DNA from: Lacunisphaera limnophila
Lineage (GTDB): Bacteria; Verrucomicrobiota; Verrucomicrobiia; Opitutales; Opitutaceae
Reading direction: 5' to 3'
NCBI RefSeq assembly: GCF_001746835.1
Contig: NZ_CP016094.1
Span: forward strand, 1 to 64,000
Length of the DNA: 64,000 bases
Shown: one piece after another, positions 26,915 through 36,190 of the stretch
Position numbering within the stretch: position 1 is the first letter of the stretch
How the letters are laid out: each line of letters opens with the position of its first letter
The notes under the pieces: generated by a model
Told to the model about the DNA's origin: nothing
Database searches by the model: none
Seen by the model: the letters and a program-made list of their open reading frames with translations, nothing else
Made by a program: the position numbers and the translations under genes

Positions 26915-29113
26915 GTGAATCTCCTCCCCCGCTTCCCGCTTCGCGCCGCCCTCTTTTCGCTCTTCCTCGCCGGCGTCCTGGCCGCCGCCCCGGACCGTGA
27001 GCTCAAGACCACCCCGCTCATGCGGCAGGAGACCCGGACACTTATCCAGATGCTCGAGCATCTGCACTACAACAAGGACGGCATGACGGCGGCGGACTAC
27101 CCGCAGATCATCACGGCCTACATGCAGGAACTCGACCCGCAGCGGCTCTTCTTCACCCAGGCCGACGAACAGGCCTTCCGCCGGCAGTTCGGCCCGCGCC
27201 TCGAGACCGACCTCGCCTACCTGGGCAACATCGACGCCGGGTTCGACATCTACAAGGTCTACGAGCAGCGCGTGAAAACCCGCCTGACCTGGGTCTTCGA
27301 GCAGCTCCCCCTCGGCTTCGACTTCACCGCGCAGGAATCCTACGCCCCCGACCGCAGCAAGAGCCCCTTCCCCGCCGACAACGTCGAGGCCGAGGACCTC
27401 TGGCGCAAACGCATCAAGTACGAGATGCTGCACGACCTCGTGGCGAAGAAAACCACCGAGGAGGCCCAGACCACCCTCCGCAAACGCTACGAGCGCATGC
27501 TTAAGAACCTCGGCGACATCGAGACGTCCGATATCCAGGAGATGTTCCTCACCAGCCTCACGCGGATGTATGACCCGCACTCCGACTACCTCTCGGCCGA
27601 CACCTACCAGGATTTCAGCATCCAGATGAAGCTCTCCCTCATCGGTATCGGCGCCGTGCTTGGCATCGAGGAGGACGGCTACTGCATCGTCCGCGAGGTC
27701 GTGCCCGGCGGCCCCGCCTACAACAGCGGCCAGATCCACATGAACGACAAGATCGTCGCCGTGCAGCAGGAAGGCGGCGAACCCGTCGAGGTCATCGGCA
27801 TGAAGCTGCGCCGGATCGTGGACATGATCCGCGGCACCAAGGGCACCAAGGTCACGCTCACCATCCTCCCGCGCACCGCCCCCGACGCCTCGCAGACCAA
27901 GCAGGTGCTCGTCACCCGCGACGTCATCAAACTCAACTCCGCCCGCGCCACCGCCTCGATCTTCGACCTGCCCGGCGAGGCGGCCGGCACCACGCTGCCG
28001 ATCGGCGTCATCACCCTGAACTCCTTCTACGACGGGTCCCCCGAGGACGCCGCCCCGGAGGACGTCCGCAACACCGCCTCGCAGGACGTCGCCGAACTCA
28101 TCGCCAAGCTCCAGACCGCGGGCATCCAGGCCCTCGTCATCGACCTGCGCCGCAACGGCGGCGGCCTGCTGACCGAGGCGGTGAACCTCACCGGCCTGTT
28201 CATCAAAGACGGTCCGGTGGTGCAGGAGCGCGACTTCCAAGGCCGCGTCGAGATCGGGCGCGACACTGACAGCACCGTCGCCTATGACGGCCCCCTCGCC
28301 GTGCTGACCTCGCGCTTCAGTGCGTCCGCTTCGGAGATCTTCGCCGGGGCGCTCCAGAATTATGGCCGCGCCGTGATCATCGGGGATAGCTCCACCCACG
28401 GCAAGGGCACCGTCCAGGCCCTCCTGGAGATGAAGAATTTCATGCCGCCGCTGAGCAAGGAGATCACCCACTCCGGCGCCGCCAAGCTCACCGTCCGCAA
28501 GTTCTACCTCCCCAACGGCGCGTCCACGCAGAAGAAGGGCGTCGTGCCCGACATCACCCTTCCCTCGATCGATGACTTCCTGCCCATCGGCGAGGGCACC
28601 CTGCCCCATGCCCTGGTCTGGGACGAGATCCGCCCCACCGCCTTCACCGGCAAGGCGCTCGACGAGACCTTCGTGCAGCCCCTGCTTCAGGCCAGCCGTA
28701 CCCGGCAGGAATCCCTCGACGAGTTCGCCTACCTGAAGAAGAGCATCGACTGGTTCCGCGAGAAGCAGGACCAGAAGACCGTCTCCCTCAACCTCGACCA
28801 GCGCCTCGCCACCAAGGAGGCCGACGACGAGTTCAAAAAGCTCATGGACGCCGAGGTCGAGCGCCTGGCCCAGACCAATTTCGCCTCCCGCGAGATCAAG
28901 CTCGAGTCCGTTCTCAAGGCCGAGGCCGCCGGGCTCGTCCCGGAACCCACCGCCGAGGAAGGCAACACCGACGCGCCCGATGAGGACGTGCAGTCCAAGT
29001 TCGACGTCCACCTGCGCGAGACCCTGCGCGTCGTGGCCGACACCCTGCGCCTGAAGCACAGCGACCGGCTCTCGATTGAGAACCCGGCCCCGTTGGTGCT
29101 ACACAAAGGCTAG
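26915..29113 (+). CDS. prc: Carboxy-terminal (tail-specific) S41 protease, Prc-like
   Basis: Periplasmic protease that trims or degrades proteins from the C-terminus. Seen: a signal peptide (about 1-24, ending VLAAAP), a tail-specific protease N-terminal domain, a PDZ domain (about 225-320, GIGAVLGIEEDGYCIVREV), and the catalytic SASASE block (469-474) with lysine 497 in HGKGTVQ, giving the S41 Ser-Lys dyad. The 732-residue length and C-terminal DUF3340-like region match E. coli Prc/Tsp. The start is GTG. Its last five codons overlap the last five of prmC on the opposite strand. Confidence 0.95.
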   Translation: MNLLPRFPLRAALFSLFLAGVLAAAPDRELKTTPLMRQETRTLIQMLEHLHYNKDGMTAADYPQIITAYMQELDPQRLFFTQADEQAFRRQFGPRLETDLAYLGNIDAGFDIYKVYEQRVKTRLTWVFEQLPLGFDFTAQESYAPDRSKSPFPADNVEAEDLWRKRIKYEMLHDLVAKKTTEEAQTTLRKRYERMLKNLGDIETSDIQEMFLTSLTRMYDPHSDYLSADTYQDFSIQMKLSLIGIGAVLGIEEDGYCIVREVVPGGPAYNSGQIHMNDKIVAVQQEGGEPVEVIGMKLRRIVDMIRGTKGTKVTLTILPRTAPDASQTKQVLVTRDVIKLNSARATASIFDLPGEAAGTTLPIGVITLNSFYDGSPEDAAPEDVRNTASQDVAELIAKLQTAGIQALVIDLRRNGGGLLTEAVNLTGLFIKDGPVVQERDFQGRVEIGRDTDSTVAYDGPLAVLTSRFSASASEIFAGALQNYGRAVIIGDSSTHGKGTVQALLEMKNFMPPLSKEITHSGAAKLTVRKFYLPNGASTQKKGVVPDITLPSIDDFLPIGEGTLPHALVWDEIRPTAFTGKALDETFVQPLLQASRTRQESLDEFAYLKKSIDWFREKQDQKTVSLNLDQRLATKEADDEFKKLMDAEVERLAQTNFASREIKLESVLKAEAAGLVPEPTAEEGNTDAPDEDVQSKFDVHLRETLRVVADTLRLKHSDRLSIENPAPLVLHKG

Positions 29114-29944
29114 CAGGAAGCGATCGCGCCCGGTCAGGTCAGGCAACGACTCGGTGCGCGCATAGCCCGCCGTCTCCGCCAGCGCGCGCAGGCGGGCGTG
29201 CTGGGCGATGCCGGTCTCACAGGCCAGCATCCCGCCCGGAGCCAGGTAGGTCCGGGCTTGGCGAATGATCACTTCCAAGTCGGCACACCCGTCGGCCGCT
29301 GCAACCAGCGCAGCATGCGGTTCGTGTTCCCTCACCTCGGGCGCAGCCTCCGCCACTTCCGCCGCCGTGAGATAAGGCGGATTGGCCACGATCAGGGCAA
29401 AGCGATCCGTGGGCGGCACGGCGGAAAACCAATCCGAAGCGACCAACGCAACGCGTCCGGCCAGGTTCAGCGCCGCGGCGTTCTCCCCCGCCAGGGCGAG
29501 CGCGTCCGCACTGGCGTCCACCGCCGTGACGAGCGCCGCCGGGTAATGGGTCGCCAGCGCCAGCGCGAGGGCCCCGGTGCCGGTGCCCAGGTCGAGGATG
29601 CGCTCCGGCGGCGCGGTCACCCGGCCGGTGATGAGTTCCACCAGATATTCGGTCTCAGGGCGCGGGATCAGGGCCCGACGGTCGACCTTCAGCTTCAAGC
29701 CGCAGAATTCCGTGTCCCCGATGATGTATTGCAACGGCTCGCGGTTGCCCCGCCGCTTCACCAGCGGACGGATCTTCTCCAACTCGGCCTCGGCCAGCGG
29801 CCGCTCAAACTGGAGGTAGAGCTGCATCCGCTTCAGCGCGAGGGCGTGACCGATCAGCAACTCGGCGTTCAACCGTGCGCTCTCCACGCCGCGTTTGTCG
29901 AAAAACTCGGTCGTGCGCTTGATGATCTCGAGGACGGTCAGCAT
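29099..29944 (-). CDS. prmC: Release factor glutamine methyltransferase PrmC
   Basis: PrmC methylates the glutamine of the GGQ motif in release factors, raising termination efficiency. Seen: the N-terminal helical domain, the SAM-binding motif ILDLGTGTGALALALA and the hallmark catalytic NPPY in LIVANPPYLT. Length is 281 residues from the ATG at 29944; an upstream start at 29971 would overlap prfA. It begins four bases after the prfA stop, so the enzyme and its substrate are co-transcribed, a classic arrangement. Its 3' end overlaps the prc 3' end by 15 bases. Confidence 0.96.
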   Translation of the reverse strand: MLTVLEIIKRTTEFFDKRGVESARLNAELLIGHALALKRMQLYLQFERPLAEAELEKIRPLVKRRGNREPLQYIIGDTEFCGLKLKVDRRALIPRPETEYLVELITGRVTAPPERILDLGTGTGALALALATHYPAALVTAVDASADALALAGENAAALNLAGRVALVASDWFSAVPPTDRFALIVANPPYLTAAEVAEAAPEVREHEPHAALVAAADGCADLEVIIRQARTYLAPGGMLACETGIAQHARLRALAETAGYARTESLPDLTGRDRFLLAFV

Positions 29945-29948
29945 GGCA

Positions 29949-31070
29949 TCAATCGTCGTCGCCCGCATCACCCGCGCGTACGGGCAGCGGTCCGCCGGTG
30001 AGCAGCGCCAGCTTCTCCTCGAAGTCCGCGCGCTGTAGCGCCGCGATCACCGTGTCGAGGTTGCCCTCCATCACCGCCGGCAGGCTGTAGAGCGTGAGGC
30101 CGATGCGGTGGTCGGTGACTCGGTTCTGGGGAAAATTGTAGGTGCGGATGCGCTCGCTGCGCCCGCCCGTGCCGATCTGGCCACGACGCTGGGCCGCGTA
30201 CTTTGCCTGCTCCTCGTCGACCTTCAGCTTGAGCAGCCGCGAGCGCAGCACGGCCATGGCCTGCGCCTTGTTCTTCTGCTGCGAGCGCCCGTCGGCGCAA
30301 TACACCATCAGGCCCGTGGGCTTGTGCACGATGCGCACGGCCGAGTCCGTGGTGTTGACCCCCTGCCCGCCCGGTCCGCTGGCCCGCATGACGCTGATGT
30401 CGAGGTCCTGCGGGTCGATCTGGACGTCCACCTCCTCGGCCTCGGGCAGCACCGCGACCGTGATCGTGGAGGTGTGGATGCGGCCGTTGGCCTCAGTGAC
30501 CGGGATGCGCTGCACGCGGTGCACACCGCTCTCGTACTTGAGCTGCTTGTAGACCTGCTCGCCCGTGATCAGGAATATGACCTCCTTGAGCCCGCCGCGG
30601 TCGGAGGCGCTCGAGCTCATCGGCTGGATTTTCCAACCGCGGCCCTCGGCGTATTTGGTGTAGAGCCGGTAGAGCTCCGCGGCGAAGAGACTCGCCTCGT
30701 CCCCGCCGGTGCCGGCGCGGATTTCCATCACCGTGTTGCGCGAGTCGGTGGGCTCCGGCGGAATCATCGCCAGCAGGATCTTCTGTTTCAGCGTCTCGCG
30801 CTGCTGGGTGAGCTCGGGCATCTCCAGCTGGGCCAGCGAGCGCAGCTCGGGATCGGCCTTGGGGTCCTTCACCAGCTTGGTGTGCTCAGCCAGGTCCCGG
30901 CCCATCCGCTCGTAGGCGGCGTGGCTCTCGGTCAGCTCGCGCAGGCCCTGTTGCTCGCGGGTGACGTCCGCCGCCTTGCGCGGGTTGGTATAAAACGACG
31001 GGTCCGCCATCTGCGCATCGAGCTCGTCGAGGCGGCGGCGAAAACTGAGAATATCGGGAAGCTGATCCAT
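29949..31070 (-). CDS. prfA: Peptide chain release factor 1
   Basis: RF1 reads UAA and UAG and triggers peptide release. Seen: the codon-recognition tripeptide PVT (the RF1 P-x-T type) in [16 protein letters not shown] and the GGQ motif in [15 protein letters not shown], which inserts into the peptidyl transferase centre. Length is 373 residues. The ATG start has no Shine-Dalgarno sequence. It is directly followed by prmC, whose product methylates the GGQ glutamine. Confidence 0.97.
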   Translation of the reverse strand: MDQLPDILSFRRRLDELDAQMADPSFYTNPRKAADVTREQQGLRELTESHAAYERMGRDLAEHTKLVKDPKADPELRSLAQLEMPELTQQRETLKQKILLAMIPPEPTDSRNTVMEIRAGTGGDEASLFAAELYRLYTKYAEGRGWKIQPMSSSASDRGGLKEVIFLITGEQVYKQLKYESGVHRVQRIPVTEANGRIHTSTITVAVLPEAEEVDVQIDPQDLDISVMRASGPGGQGVNTTDSAVRIVHKPTGLMVYCADGRSQQKNKAQAMAVLRSRLLKLKVDEEQAKYAAQRRGQIGTGGRSERIRTYNFPQNRVTDHRIGLTLYSLPAVMEGNLDTVIAALQRADFEEKLALLTGGPLPVRAGDAGDDD

Positions 31071-31176
31071 GCGAAGGGACAGGAAGGGAAATTGCGAATT
31101 GCGTCAGCCGCAGGCGGCGGCTTTATCCACGGACTGACTGCACGGCGTGCCGCCGTGCTAGTAGAAAACCTTTTTG

Positions 31177-32190
31177 ATGGCCTCAACGCTCTTCACTCAG
31201 AACATCATCGCCTGCGTCTGGGACTTTGACAAGACTTTGATCCCGGCCTACATGCAGGCCCCGCTTTTCCGCCGTTACGGCGTCGACGAGGCCACGTTCT
31301 GGGCCGAGACCAATGCCCTGGCCGCCACCTATCGGAAGCGCGGCTACAGCATTTCCCCGGAAATCAGCTACCTCAACCACCTGCTGACCTACGTGCTCGC
31401 CGGCAAGATGGCCGGCCTGAACAACCAGGTCCTGCGTGAGTGCGGCCGCGAGATCGGCTTCTATCCCGGCCTGCCGGACTTCTTTAAATCCTCCCGCGCT
31501 TGGGTGAAGGCCAAGCCCGAATACGCCAAGCACGAGATCCAGCTCGAGCACTACGTCGTGAGCACCGGCCTCGCCGAGATGATCCGCGGCAGCGCCCTCG
31601 CCCCGGAGATCGACGCCATCTGGGCCTGCGAATTCGTCGAGAACCCGCTGCAGCCCGGTTTCCTGCAACAGAACGAGATGGCCCTGGAGGCCGCCGCCGA
31701 GATCGCGCAGATCGGCGTGATGATCGACAACACCTCCAAGACGCGCGCCATCTTCGAGATCAACAAGGGCACCAACCGCAACCCGGCGATCGACGTCAAC
31801 GCCAAGGTCACACCCGAGGACCGTCGCATCCCGCTGCCGAACATGATCTACATCGCCGACGGCCCTAGCGATGTGCCGAGTTTCTCCGTGGTGAAACAAG
31901 GCGGCGGCAAGACCTACGCGGTCTACAATCCCGCCGTCCGCGCCGAGTTCGAGCAGAACGACCGCCTGCGCTCGACCGGCCGCATCGACCACTACGGACC
32001 GGCGGACTACACGGTGGGCAGCCCCACCACCCACTGGCTGCACCTGCAGATCGAGACGATTTGTGACCGGATCGTGCGCGACCGTGAGGCCGCCGTGGCC
32101 AGCCGCATCGCCAAGCCGCCGCGGCACTTGTCCTCCGCCCCGGCACCCGAGAGCGGCCCGACGGCCAAGCAGACCTCATTCCTCGAGTAA
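31177..32190 (+). CDS. HAD-superfamily phosphatase-like protein
   Basis: 337 residues. Seen: the HAD motif I VWDFDKTLI with the nucleophilic aspartate near residue 16, a helical cap region, and the motif IV-like acidic pair in IYIADGPSDVPSFSVV. The middle motif with the conserved threonine/serine may be VVSTGL. The C-terminal 50 residues are Pro/Ala-rich and look disordered. Predicted to be a cytosolic Mg-dependent phosphohydrolase; the substrate is unknown. I chose the ATG at 31177, just inside a TTG at 31174. The 106-base upstream gap contains no terminator. Confidence 0.88.
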   Translation: MASTLFTQNIIACVWDFDKTLIPAYMQAPLFRRYGVDEATFWAETNALAATYRKRGYSISPEISYLNHLLTYVLAGKMAGLNNQVLRECGREIGFYPGLPDFFKSSRAWVKAKPEYAKHEIQLEHYVVSTGLAEMIRGSALAPEIDAIWACEFVENPLQPGFLQQNEMALEAAAEIAQIGVMIDNTSKTRAIFEINKGTNRNPAIDVNAKVTPEDRRIPLPNMIYIADGPSDVPSFSVVKQGGGKTYAVYNPAVRAEFEQNDRLRSTGRIDHYGPADYTVGSPTTHWLHLQIETICDRIVRDREAAVASRIAKPPRHLSSAPAPESGPTAKQTSFLE

Positions 32191-32297
32191 GGCCGGTGGG
32201 CGGCTACCGCCCAGGGCATGGGTGACCTGAGACAGGTTCCGAGCAAAGTGACACGGGACATACTCTGCGGCGTAACACGTAATCCACGCGGGCCGGG

Positions 32298-32390
32298 TCG
32301 CCTAGGCTCCATCCAAGCGGGCTGGCCTGCAGCCATAGGCTTGGCGACGGCTGAAGCCACGGCGACCTCGTCGTGGGGTTGGATGGATCC
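32298..32390. repeat. Composite palindromic element in the 32.2-32.5 kb gap
   Basis: Outer arms TCCATCCAA (32308-32316) and TTGGATGGA (32379-32387) flank nested repeats: GTCGCC/GGCGAC and GGCTT/AAGCC. The centre (32336-32357) is the same 22-base core found at 8299-8320, with two mismatches. No gene is visible in the 291-base gap 32191-32481; the rest is the terminator at 32431. Confidence 0.65.
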
Positions 32391-32430
32391 CAACTGGATC
32401 GCGTGCCCGCCAACCGGAACCACGCATCAA

Positions 32431-32463
32431 ATAAAAAACGCCGCCCCTTGTGAGGGCGGCGTT
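32431..32463 (-). terminator. Rho-independent terminator of the FecR-domain gene
   Basis: Minus-strand stem AACGCCGCCC/GGGCGGCGTT with a six-base loop, followed by TTTTATTT. It lies 19 bases after the stop codon at 32482. Confidence 0.93.
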
Positions 32464-32481
32464 GAAAGTGAGGGAATACGC

Positions 32482-33666
32482 TCAGCTCCGGCTGATGGTG
32501 CCGGGGTCGATCGGCTGCGGGGTCGTGATGATCGGAACCACGACTTCGGTGGTCGCCGGCGGGGTCTCAGACGAGGGAGGGGTATCAACCGTCACAGCGG
32601 GCGTGTTGGTGGTGGTAGTGACGGTGGACACCGCATTGGTGGCGGCGGTGGTCACGTTGTCCACGTTGATAGTCACGGGAGCGCCGAGTTGCGCCGCCTG
32701 GGTCGTGGCCTCCGCAGAGAACGCGGACGCAATCCCGGCGACGGCATCCGCACCACCGGAGACCGCGCTCGTCGTGGTCGTCGCTGTGGCAACGATCGTG
32801 CCGGCGGCAGCCGTGTTGCCCGCCTTCGCCGACGCGGCGACAGCAGCACCCACCACCTGAGCCGCGGCCGCGGTGCCGCCGGAGCCCTGGCTGAGGGTAG
32901 CGGCGGCAGAGCCAGTGGCGTTGGCCACGATCGCGGTGGCGGCCGGGCTGTCGGCCGCCGATGTGGCGATTTGGGCGACCACCGCAGAAACATTGGCGAC
33001 GGCATCGGCCCCGCCCACCGAGGCCACGGAGGTGGCGAGGGCGGTGAGAGCTTCACCGAGCGCAGCACCCTCGGACGCAATCGCCTGCGCCAGAGTCTGG
33101 GAGGTCGTGCCGGCATCCGTCGTGGTGGACGTGTTGCCCGAGGTCGTGTTGCCCAGCGAGGTGCCGGTGAGGGTGAAGGACTGGACGACACCCGCGACAA
33201 CCGTCACGGAGAGCGTGCCGCCGTTGTAGCTGACCGAGTAGGTCGTACCGCGGGCAGCGGCGACGCCCTTCGGTGTGCTGACCTTGTAATTGTTGATGGC
33301 TTTCTTCGTCGGATCGAGCGAGGACGCCAGATTACCCGACTTCAGGGCGATGGTGGCATTGCGCGTGCCGTTGGGGCTGACGCTCAGCTCGCTGATCGCG
33401 ATGACCGTCTTGGAGCTGGCCACGGCCACGATGCCCTCGTGGGCGTTGACGATCACCTGCGAGGCGTCGCCCGTGGTGATCTCGGAACCCTGGGGCAGTT
33501 TCATGCCGACAGTGACCGCCTGGGAGCTGCCATCAGGCAGGGTGACATTGGCCGAACCGGTGACCTTGGTCACGGTGGCCTCGGTGGTCTGCGCCTGGGC
33601 AATACCCATGGTGGCGAGGCCGAGAAGTGCAGAGAGGAAGGTCAGGACAAGTTTGCGTGTGCTCAT
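32482..33666 (-). CDS. Secreted FecR-domain protein with long Ala/Thr/Val-rich tail
   Basis: 394 residues. Seen: a signal peptide (1-25, ending AQAQ), a FecR domain (about 28-165, with VTVGMKLPQGSEITTGDASQ, VSTPKGVAAARGTTYSV and TVVAGVVQSF), and a C-terminal low-complexity tail (about 170-394) built almost entirely of Ala, Thr, Val, Ser and Gly, ending Pro/Thr-rich. FecR domains sense or scaffold in the periplasm; stand-alone secreted versions are often paired with CHASE2 cyclases, and such a cyclase lies upstream here. The tail could be a surface filament or a repeat-like adhesin segment, but that is inference from composition. It ends in a strong terminator. Confidence 0.88.
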   Translation of the reverse strand: MSTRKLVLTFLSALLGLATMGIAQAQTTEATVTKVTGSANVTLPDGSSQAVTVGMKLPQGSEITTGDASQVIVNAHEGIVAVASSKTVIAISELSVSPNGTRNATIALKSGNLASSLDPTKKAINNYKVSTPKGVAAARGTTYSVSYNGGTLSVTVVAGVVQSFTLTGTSLGNTTSGNTSTTTDAGTTSQTLAQAIASEGAALGEALTALATSVASVGGADAVANVSAVVAQIATSAADSPAATAIVANATGSAAATLSQGSGGTAAAAQVVGAAVAASAKAGNTAAAGTIVATATTTTSAVSGGADAVAGIASAFSAEATTQAAQLGAPVTINVDNVTTAATNAVSTVTTTTNTPAVTVDTPPSSETPPATTEVVVPIITTPQPIDPGTISRS

Positions 33667-33816
33667 AAGTGTTAAAGGAAAAGGCCGGTCGTTTGCATCT
33701 TGTGAGGCAAACCCGGCAGGACAAGCGCAGATTCGAGGAATTCGTAAAATCGCCCGGACAGGTGGCTAACAGCGCCAAGGGCCGGTTGTTTACAGGATCC
33801 CACCCCTTCGCTGGGA

Positions 33817-36060
33817 CTACTTTTCATGCATGACATAGACTCCGTTCCACTCCGGCGGCGGCGGGTTCAGCCGGTAATCGGCCACAATCTGCTGGAAAAC
33901 GAGGGAGGGGTTGGAGGTCACTCCCGGCGACCGGCTGGGTTGGTTGGGCTCCAGCTCGGCGCTCCGACGGAAAAGTTCGGCCGCCCCAACCCAGTCCCGG
34001 CCGTGGTATTTGTCCAGACCTTGGCCGAACAGGCCGAGACAGTCCAAGGTCTGCGCCGCGACCTGCTCCTTGAGGCCCACCAGCTCGTGGATGGGCACGG
34101 CCTGCGCCCGGCCCTTCACCACGATGCGACCCAGCGGCCGGAAGATCACGCGGTCGCCCCCATGCGCCTGGCAGGCCGCCTTGGTGGCCTCGGTGCACAG
34201 GGTGTAGGCGCCCCATTTCTTCGCGCCTGACTCCATGCGGGCGGCCAGATTCACATCGTCGCTGGTCATCGTGTAATTGAAGCGCGTGCGACTGCCCATG
34301 TTGCCCACGACCGCGAGACCGGTATTCAACCCGATGCGGGTGCGCATCTGGCGAACCGACAGCGGCCAGGCCTCCCCCTGGGCCGCCCACCGTTGCCGCA
34401 GCTCATCCAGCGCGTGATGCACCCGCAACGCGGTCACGCAGGCCCGCAAGGCATGGTCCTTCACCGGCACCGGGGCGCCAAACATCGCCACGACCGCATC
34501 CCCGATATATTTGTCGAGCGTGCCCCCCTCCTCCTGCAGGATATCGGTGCACACCGTCAGATATTCATTCAGCAACTCGACCAGACGGGCGGGCGGCATC
34601 GCCTCCGAAAAGCCCGAGTAGCCTTGGATATCGCTGAAGTAAGCCGTGATCTCCTCGGTATGGCCACCGAGCTGGGGTTTCGCGCCCGATTGCACCATGC
34701 GTTCCACCAACTCCGGCGACACATAGGTGCCGAACATGCCCTTGATCTCCTGCTTCGAGCGCTGCTCCTCGATGATCCGGCGGCCGATGACCACGAATTG
34801 GAGTCCGCCGAAGCCCACCAGCGGCGCAATCAGGTCGAACCACCAGCTGGCGTACACCCACGCCCACAGCGCCAGGGCGACGTAGGCCACGGCGCCCAGC
34901 ACGGCCCCACCCATCAGCACCAGCACCGAGCGATCGGCCAGCACCAGCAAGCCCAGGTAGCCCAGCAGCACGGCCAGGCCCCAAATCTGATTCTCCGGCA
35001 CCTTGTGCGCGTAGTCCCCGGTCAGGATGTTGTTGATCGCATTGAGATGCACCAGCGGCAGCGGCGTGTACTCGGCCCGCGGCGAGGGCCCGGCGTCGGC
35101 ATTGCCCGTTTCGAACAGGCCGACCATCACGATGGCCCCCTTCAGGTCGGGCGGGGCCGGGGCCTCGATCTGGGGATCCACGTACTTGGCCATCAGACCG
35201 AGCAGCAGGCCGCGGTAACTCAGCGCGGGGAAGACCGATTCCGCGTCCAGCGCCTCGTAGCGGTAATTGAGGAACAGGCACCCGCGTTCATCGATCGGGA
35301 TGCGCAGTTCCCGATCCTTCGTCGGCACATAGATCGCCTCCCCGACCGTCACACGCACCCGGTCCGCCGGCACGTCGAAATAGTGCATGACCGTCGCCAG
35401 CGAGAGCGACGGATAGACCGCATCCCCGATCCGGACCAGCATTGGTGGCGTCCGGGGGATGCCCGAGGCGCTCACCACACGTTCCTCGCCAAATTTAGGC
35501 ACGTCCACGAACCCGAAGTGACTCACCTCGCGCAGCACCGGAATCGGCAGGGCGGCAAACTGGGCCGAAACGAACCGGCTCGTGTCCCCGACCACCTGCC
35601 GGATCGGCTGGGTCGGACCGAGCCGGGTCGACTCCGTCGCTTCTGTCGGGAAATCGCTGCGCACCGCCCCGGAAATCACCGCCATCCCCCGCTCGCGGGC
35701 CGCCTGCACGCCGGCCGCCATCGCCTGGTCGCTCTCGGGATCACGCTCCGAGGTGATGAACACATCCATGGCCAGCACCTTGGCCTCGGCGACCGAGACC
35801 AGCTCGATCAATTGCCCGTGCCATTGCCGCGGCGGGGGCCAGGACACGAGATTCGCCTCGGTGTCGTCGTCGAAGAGCACCAGGTGCAGCCGCGGATCGG
35901 GCGGGGGTTGGAACGGCACCCGGTAGCGCGTCCGCCAATCCAGGGTGCGCCACTCAAACTGCCGCACCAGATCGGTCTGGTTGAGCAGCATCGCCAGGCC
36001 GTAGCAGGCCAGCGGCGCCCACCAGAGGGCGCGCAGACTTTTAAATGGGAAGCGTCGCAT
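33817..36060 (-). CDS. CHASE2-domain adenylate/guanylate cyclase
   Basis: 747-residue receptor cyclase. Seen: one N-terminal membrane segment (about 10-27), an extracytoplasmic CHASE2 domain (about 45-350), three further membrane segments (about 365-435), then a class III cyclase domain (about 470-650) with the metal aspartates in AYFSDIQGYSGF and YIGDAVVAMFG. The C-terminal part (about 660-747) may hold a TPR-like helix pair (FRRSAELEPNQPS). It is predicted to make cAMP or cGMP in response to a periplasmic signal. The ATG at 36060 replaces a TTG at 36063. The FecR-domain gene follows 150 bases downstream. Confidence 0.93.
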   Translation of the reverse strand: MRRFPFKSLRALWWAPLACYGLAMLLNQTDLVRQFEWRTLDWRTRYRVPFQPPPDPRLHLVLFDDDTEANLVSWPPPRQWHGQLIELVSVAEAKVLAMDVFITSERDPESDQAMAAGVQAARERGMAVISGAVRSDFPTEATESTRLGPTQPIRQVVGDTSRFVSAQFAALPIPVLREVSHFGFVDVPKFGEERVVSASGIPRTPPMLVRIGDAVYPSLSLATVMHYFDVPADRVRVTVGEAIYVPTKDRELRIPIDERGCLFLNYRYEALDAESVFPALSYRGLLLGLMAKYVDPQIEAPAPPDLKGAIVMVGLFETGNADAGPSPRAEYTPLPLVHLNAINNILTGDYAHKVPENQIWGLAVLLGYLGLLVLADRSVLVLMGGAVLGAVAYVALALWAWVYASWWFDLIAPLVGFGGLQFVVIGRRIIEEQRSKQEIKGMFGTYVSPELVERMVQSGAKPQLGGHTEEITAYFSDIQGYSGFSEAMPPARLVELLNEYLTVCTDILQEEGGTLDKYIGDAVVAMFGAPVPVKDHALRACVTALRVHHALDELRQRWAAQGEAWPLSVRQMRTRIGLNTGLAVVGNMGSRTRFNYTMTSDDVNLAARMESGAKKWGAYTLCTEATKAACQAHGGDRVIFRPLGRIVVKGRAQAVPIHELVGLKEQVAAQTLDCLGLFGQGLDKYHGRDWVGAAELFRRSAELEPNQPSRSPGVTSNPSLVFQQIVADYRLNPPPPEWNGVYVMHEK

Positions 36061-36126
36061 CAACCGGGGTCATCCTGCCCGCAGGTCCGCAGCCGAGCCA
36101 AGCGATTTCGTTCCCCTGGGCCGGAG

Positions 36127-36156
36127 CCAAAAAAAGCCGCCCGATCGGGGCGGCTT
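36127..36156 (-). terminator. Rho-independent terminator of the lysozyme-like gene
   Basis: Minus-strand stem AAGCCGCCCCG/CGGGCGGCTT followed by TTTTTTGG. It lies between the stop at 36191 and the cyclase start, so the cyclase probably has its own promoter just downstream. Confidence 0.92.
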
Positions 36157-36190
36157 GGGTCCGTTGCTTCGCGCGGCGTCCGTGTCGGCC

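Noticed and set aside
26831-29059. A 742-codon minus-strand frame opposite the tail-specific protease gene
   Set aside because: Antisense shadow of a gene with an intact S41 catalytic dyad, PDZ domain and signal peptide.
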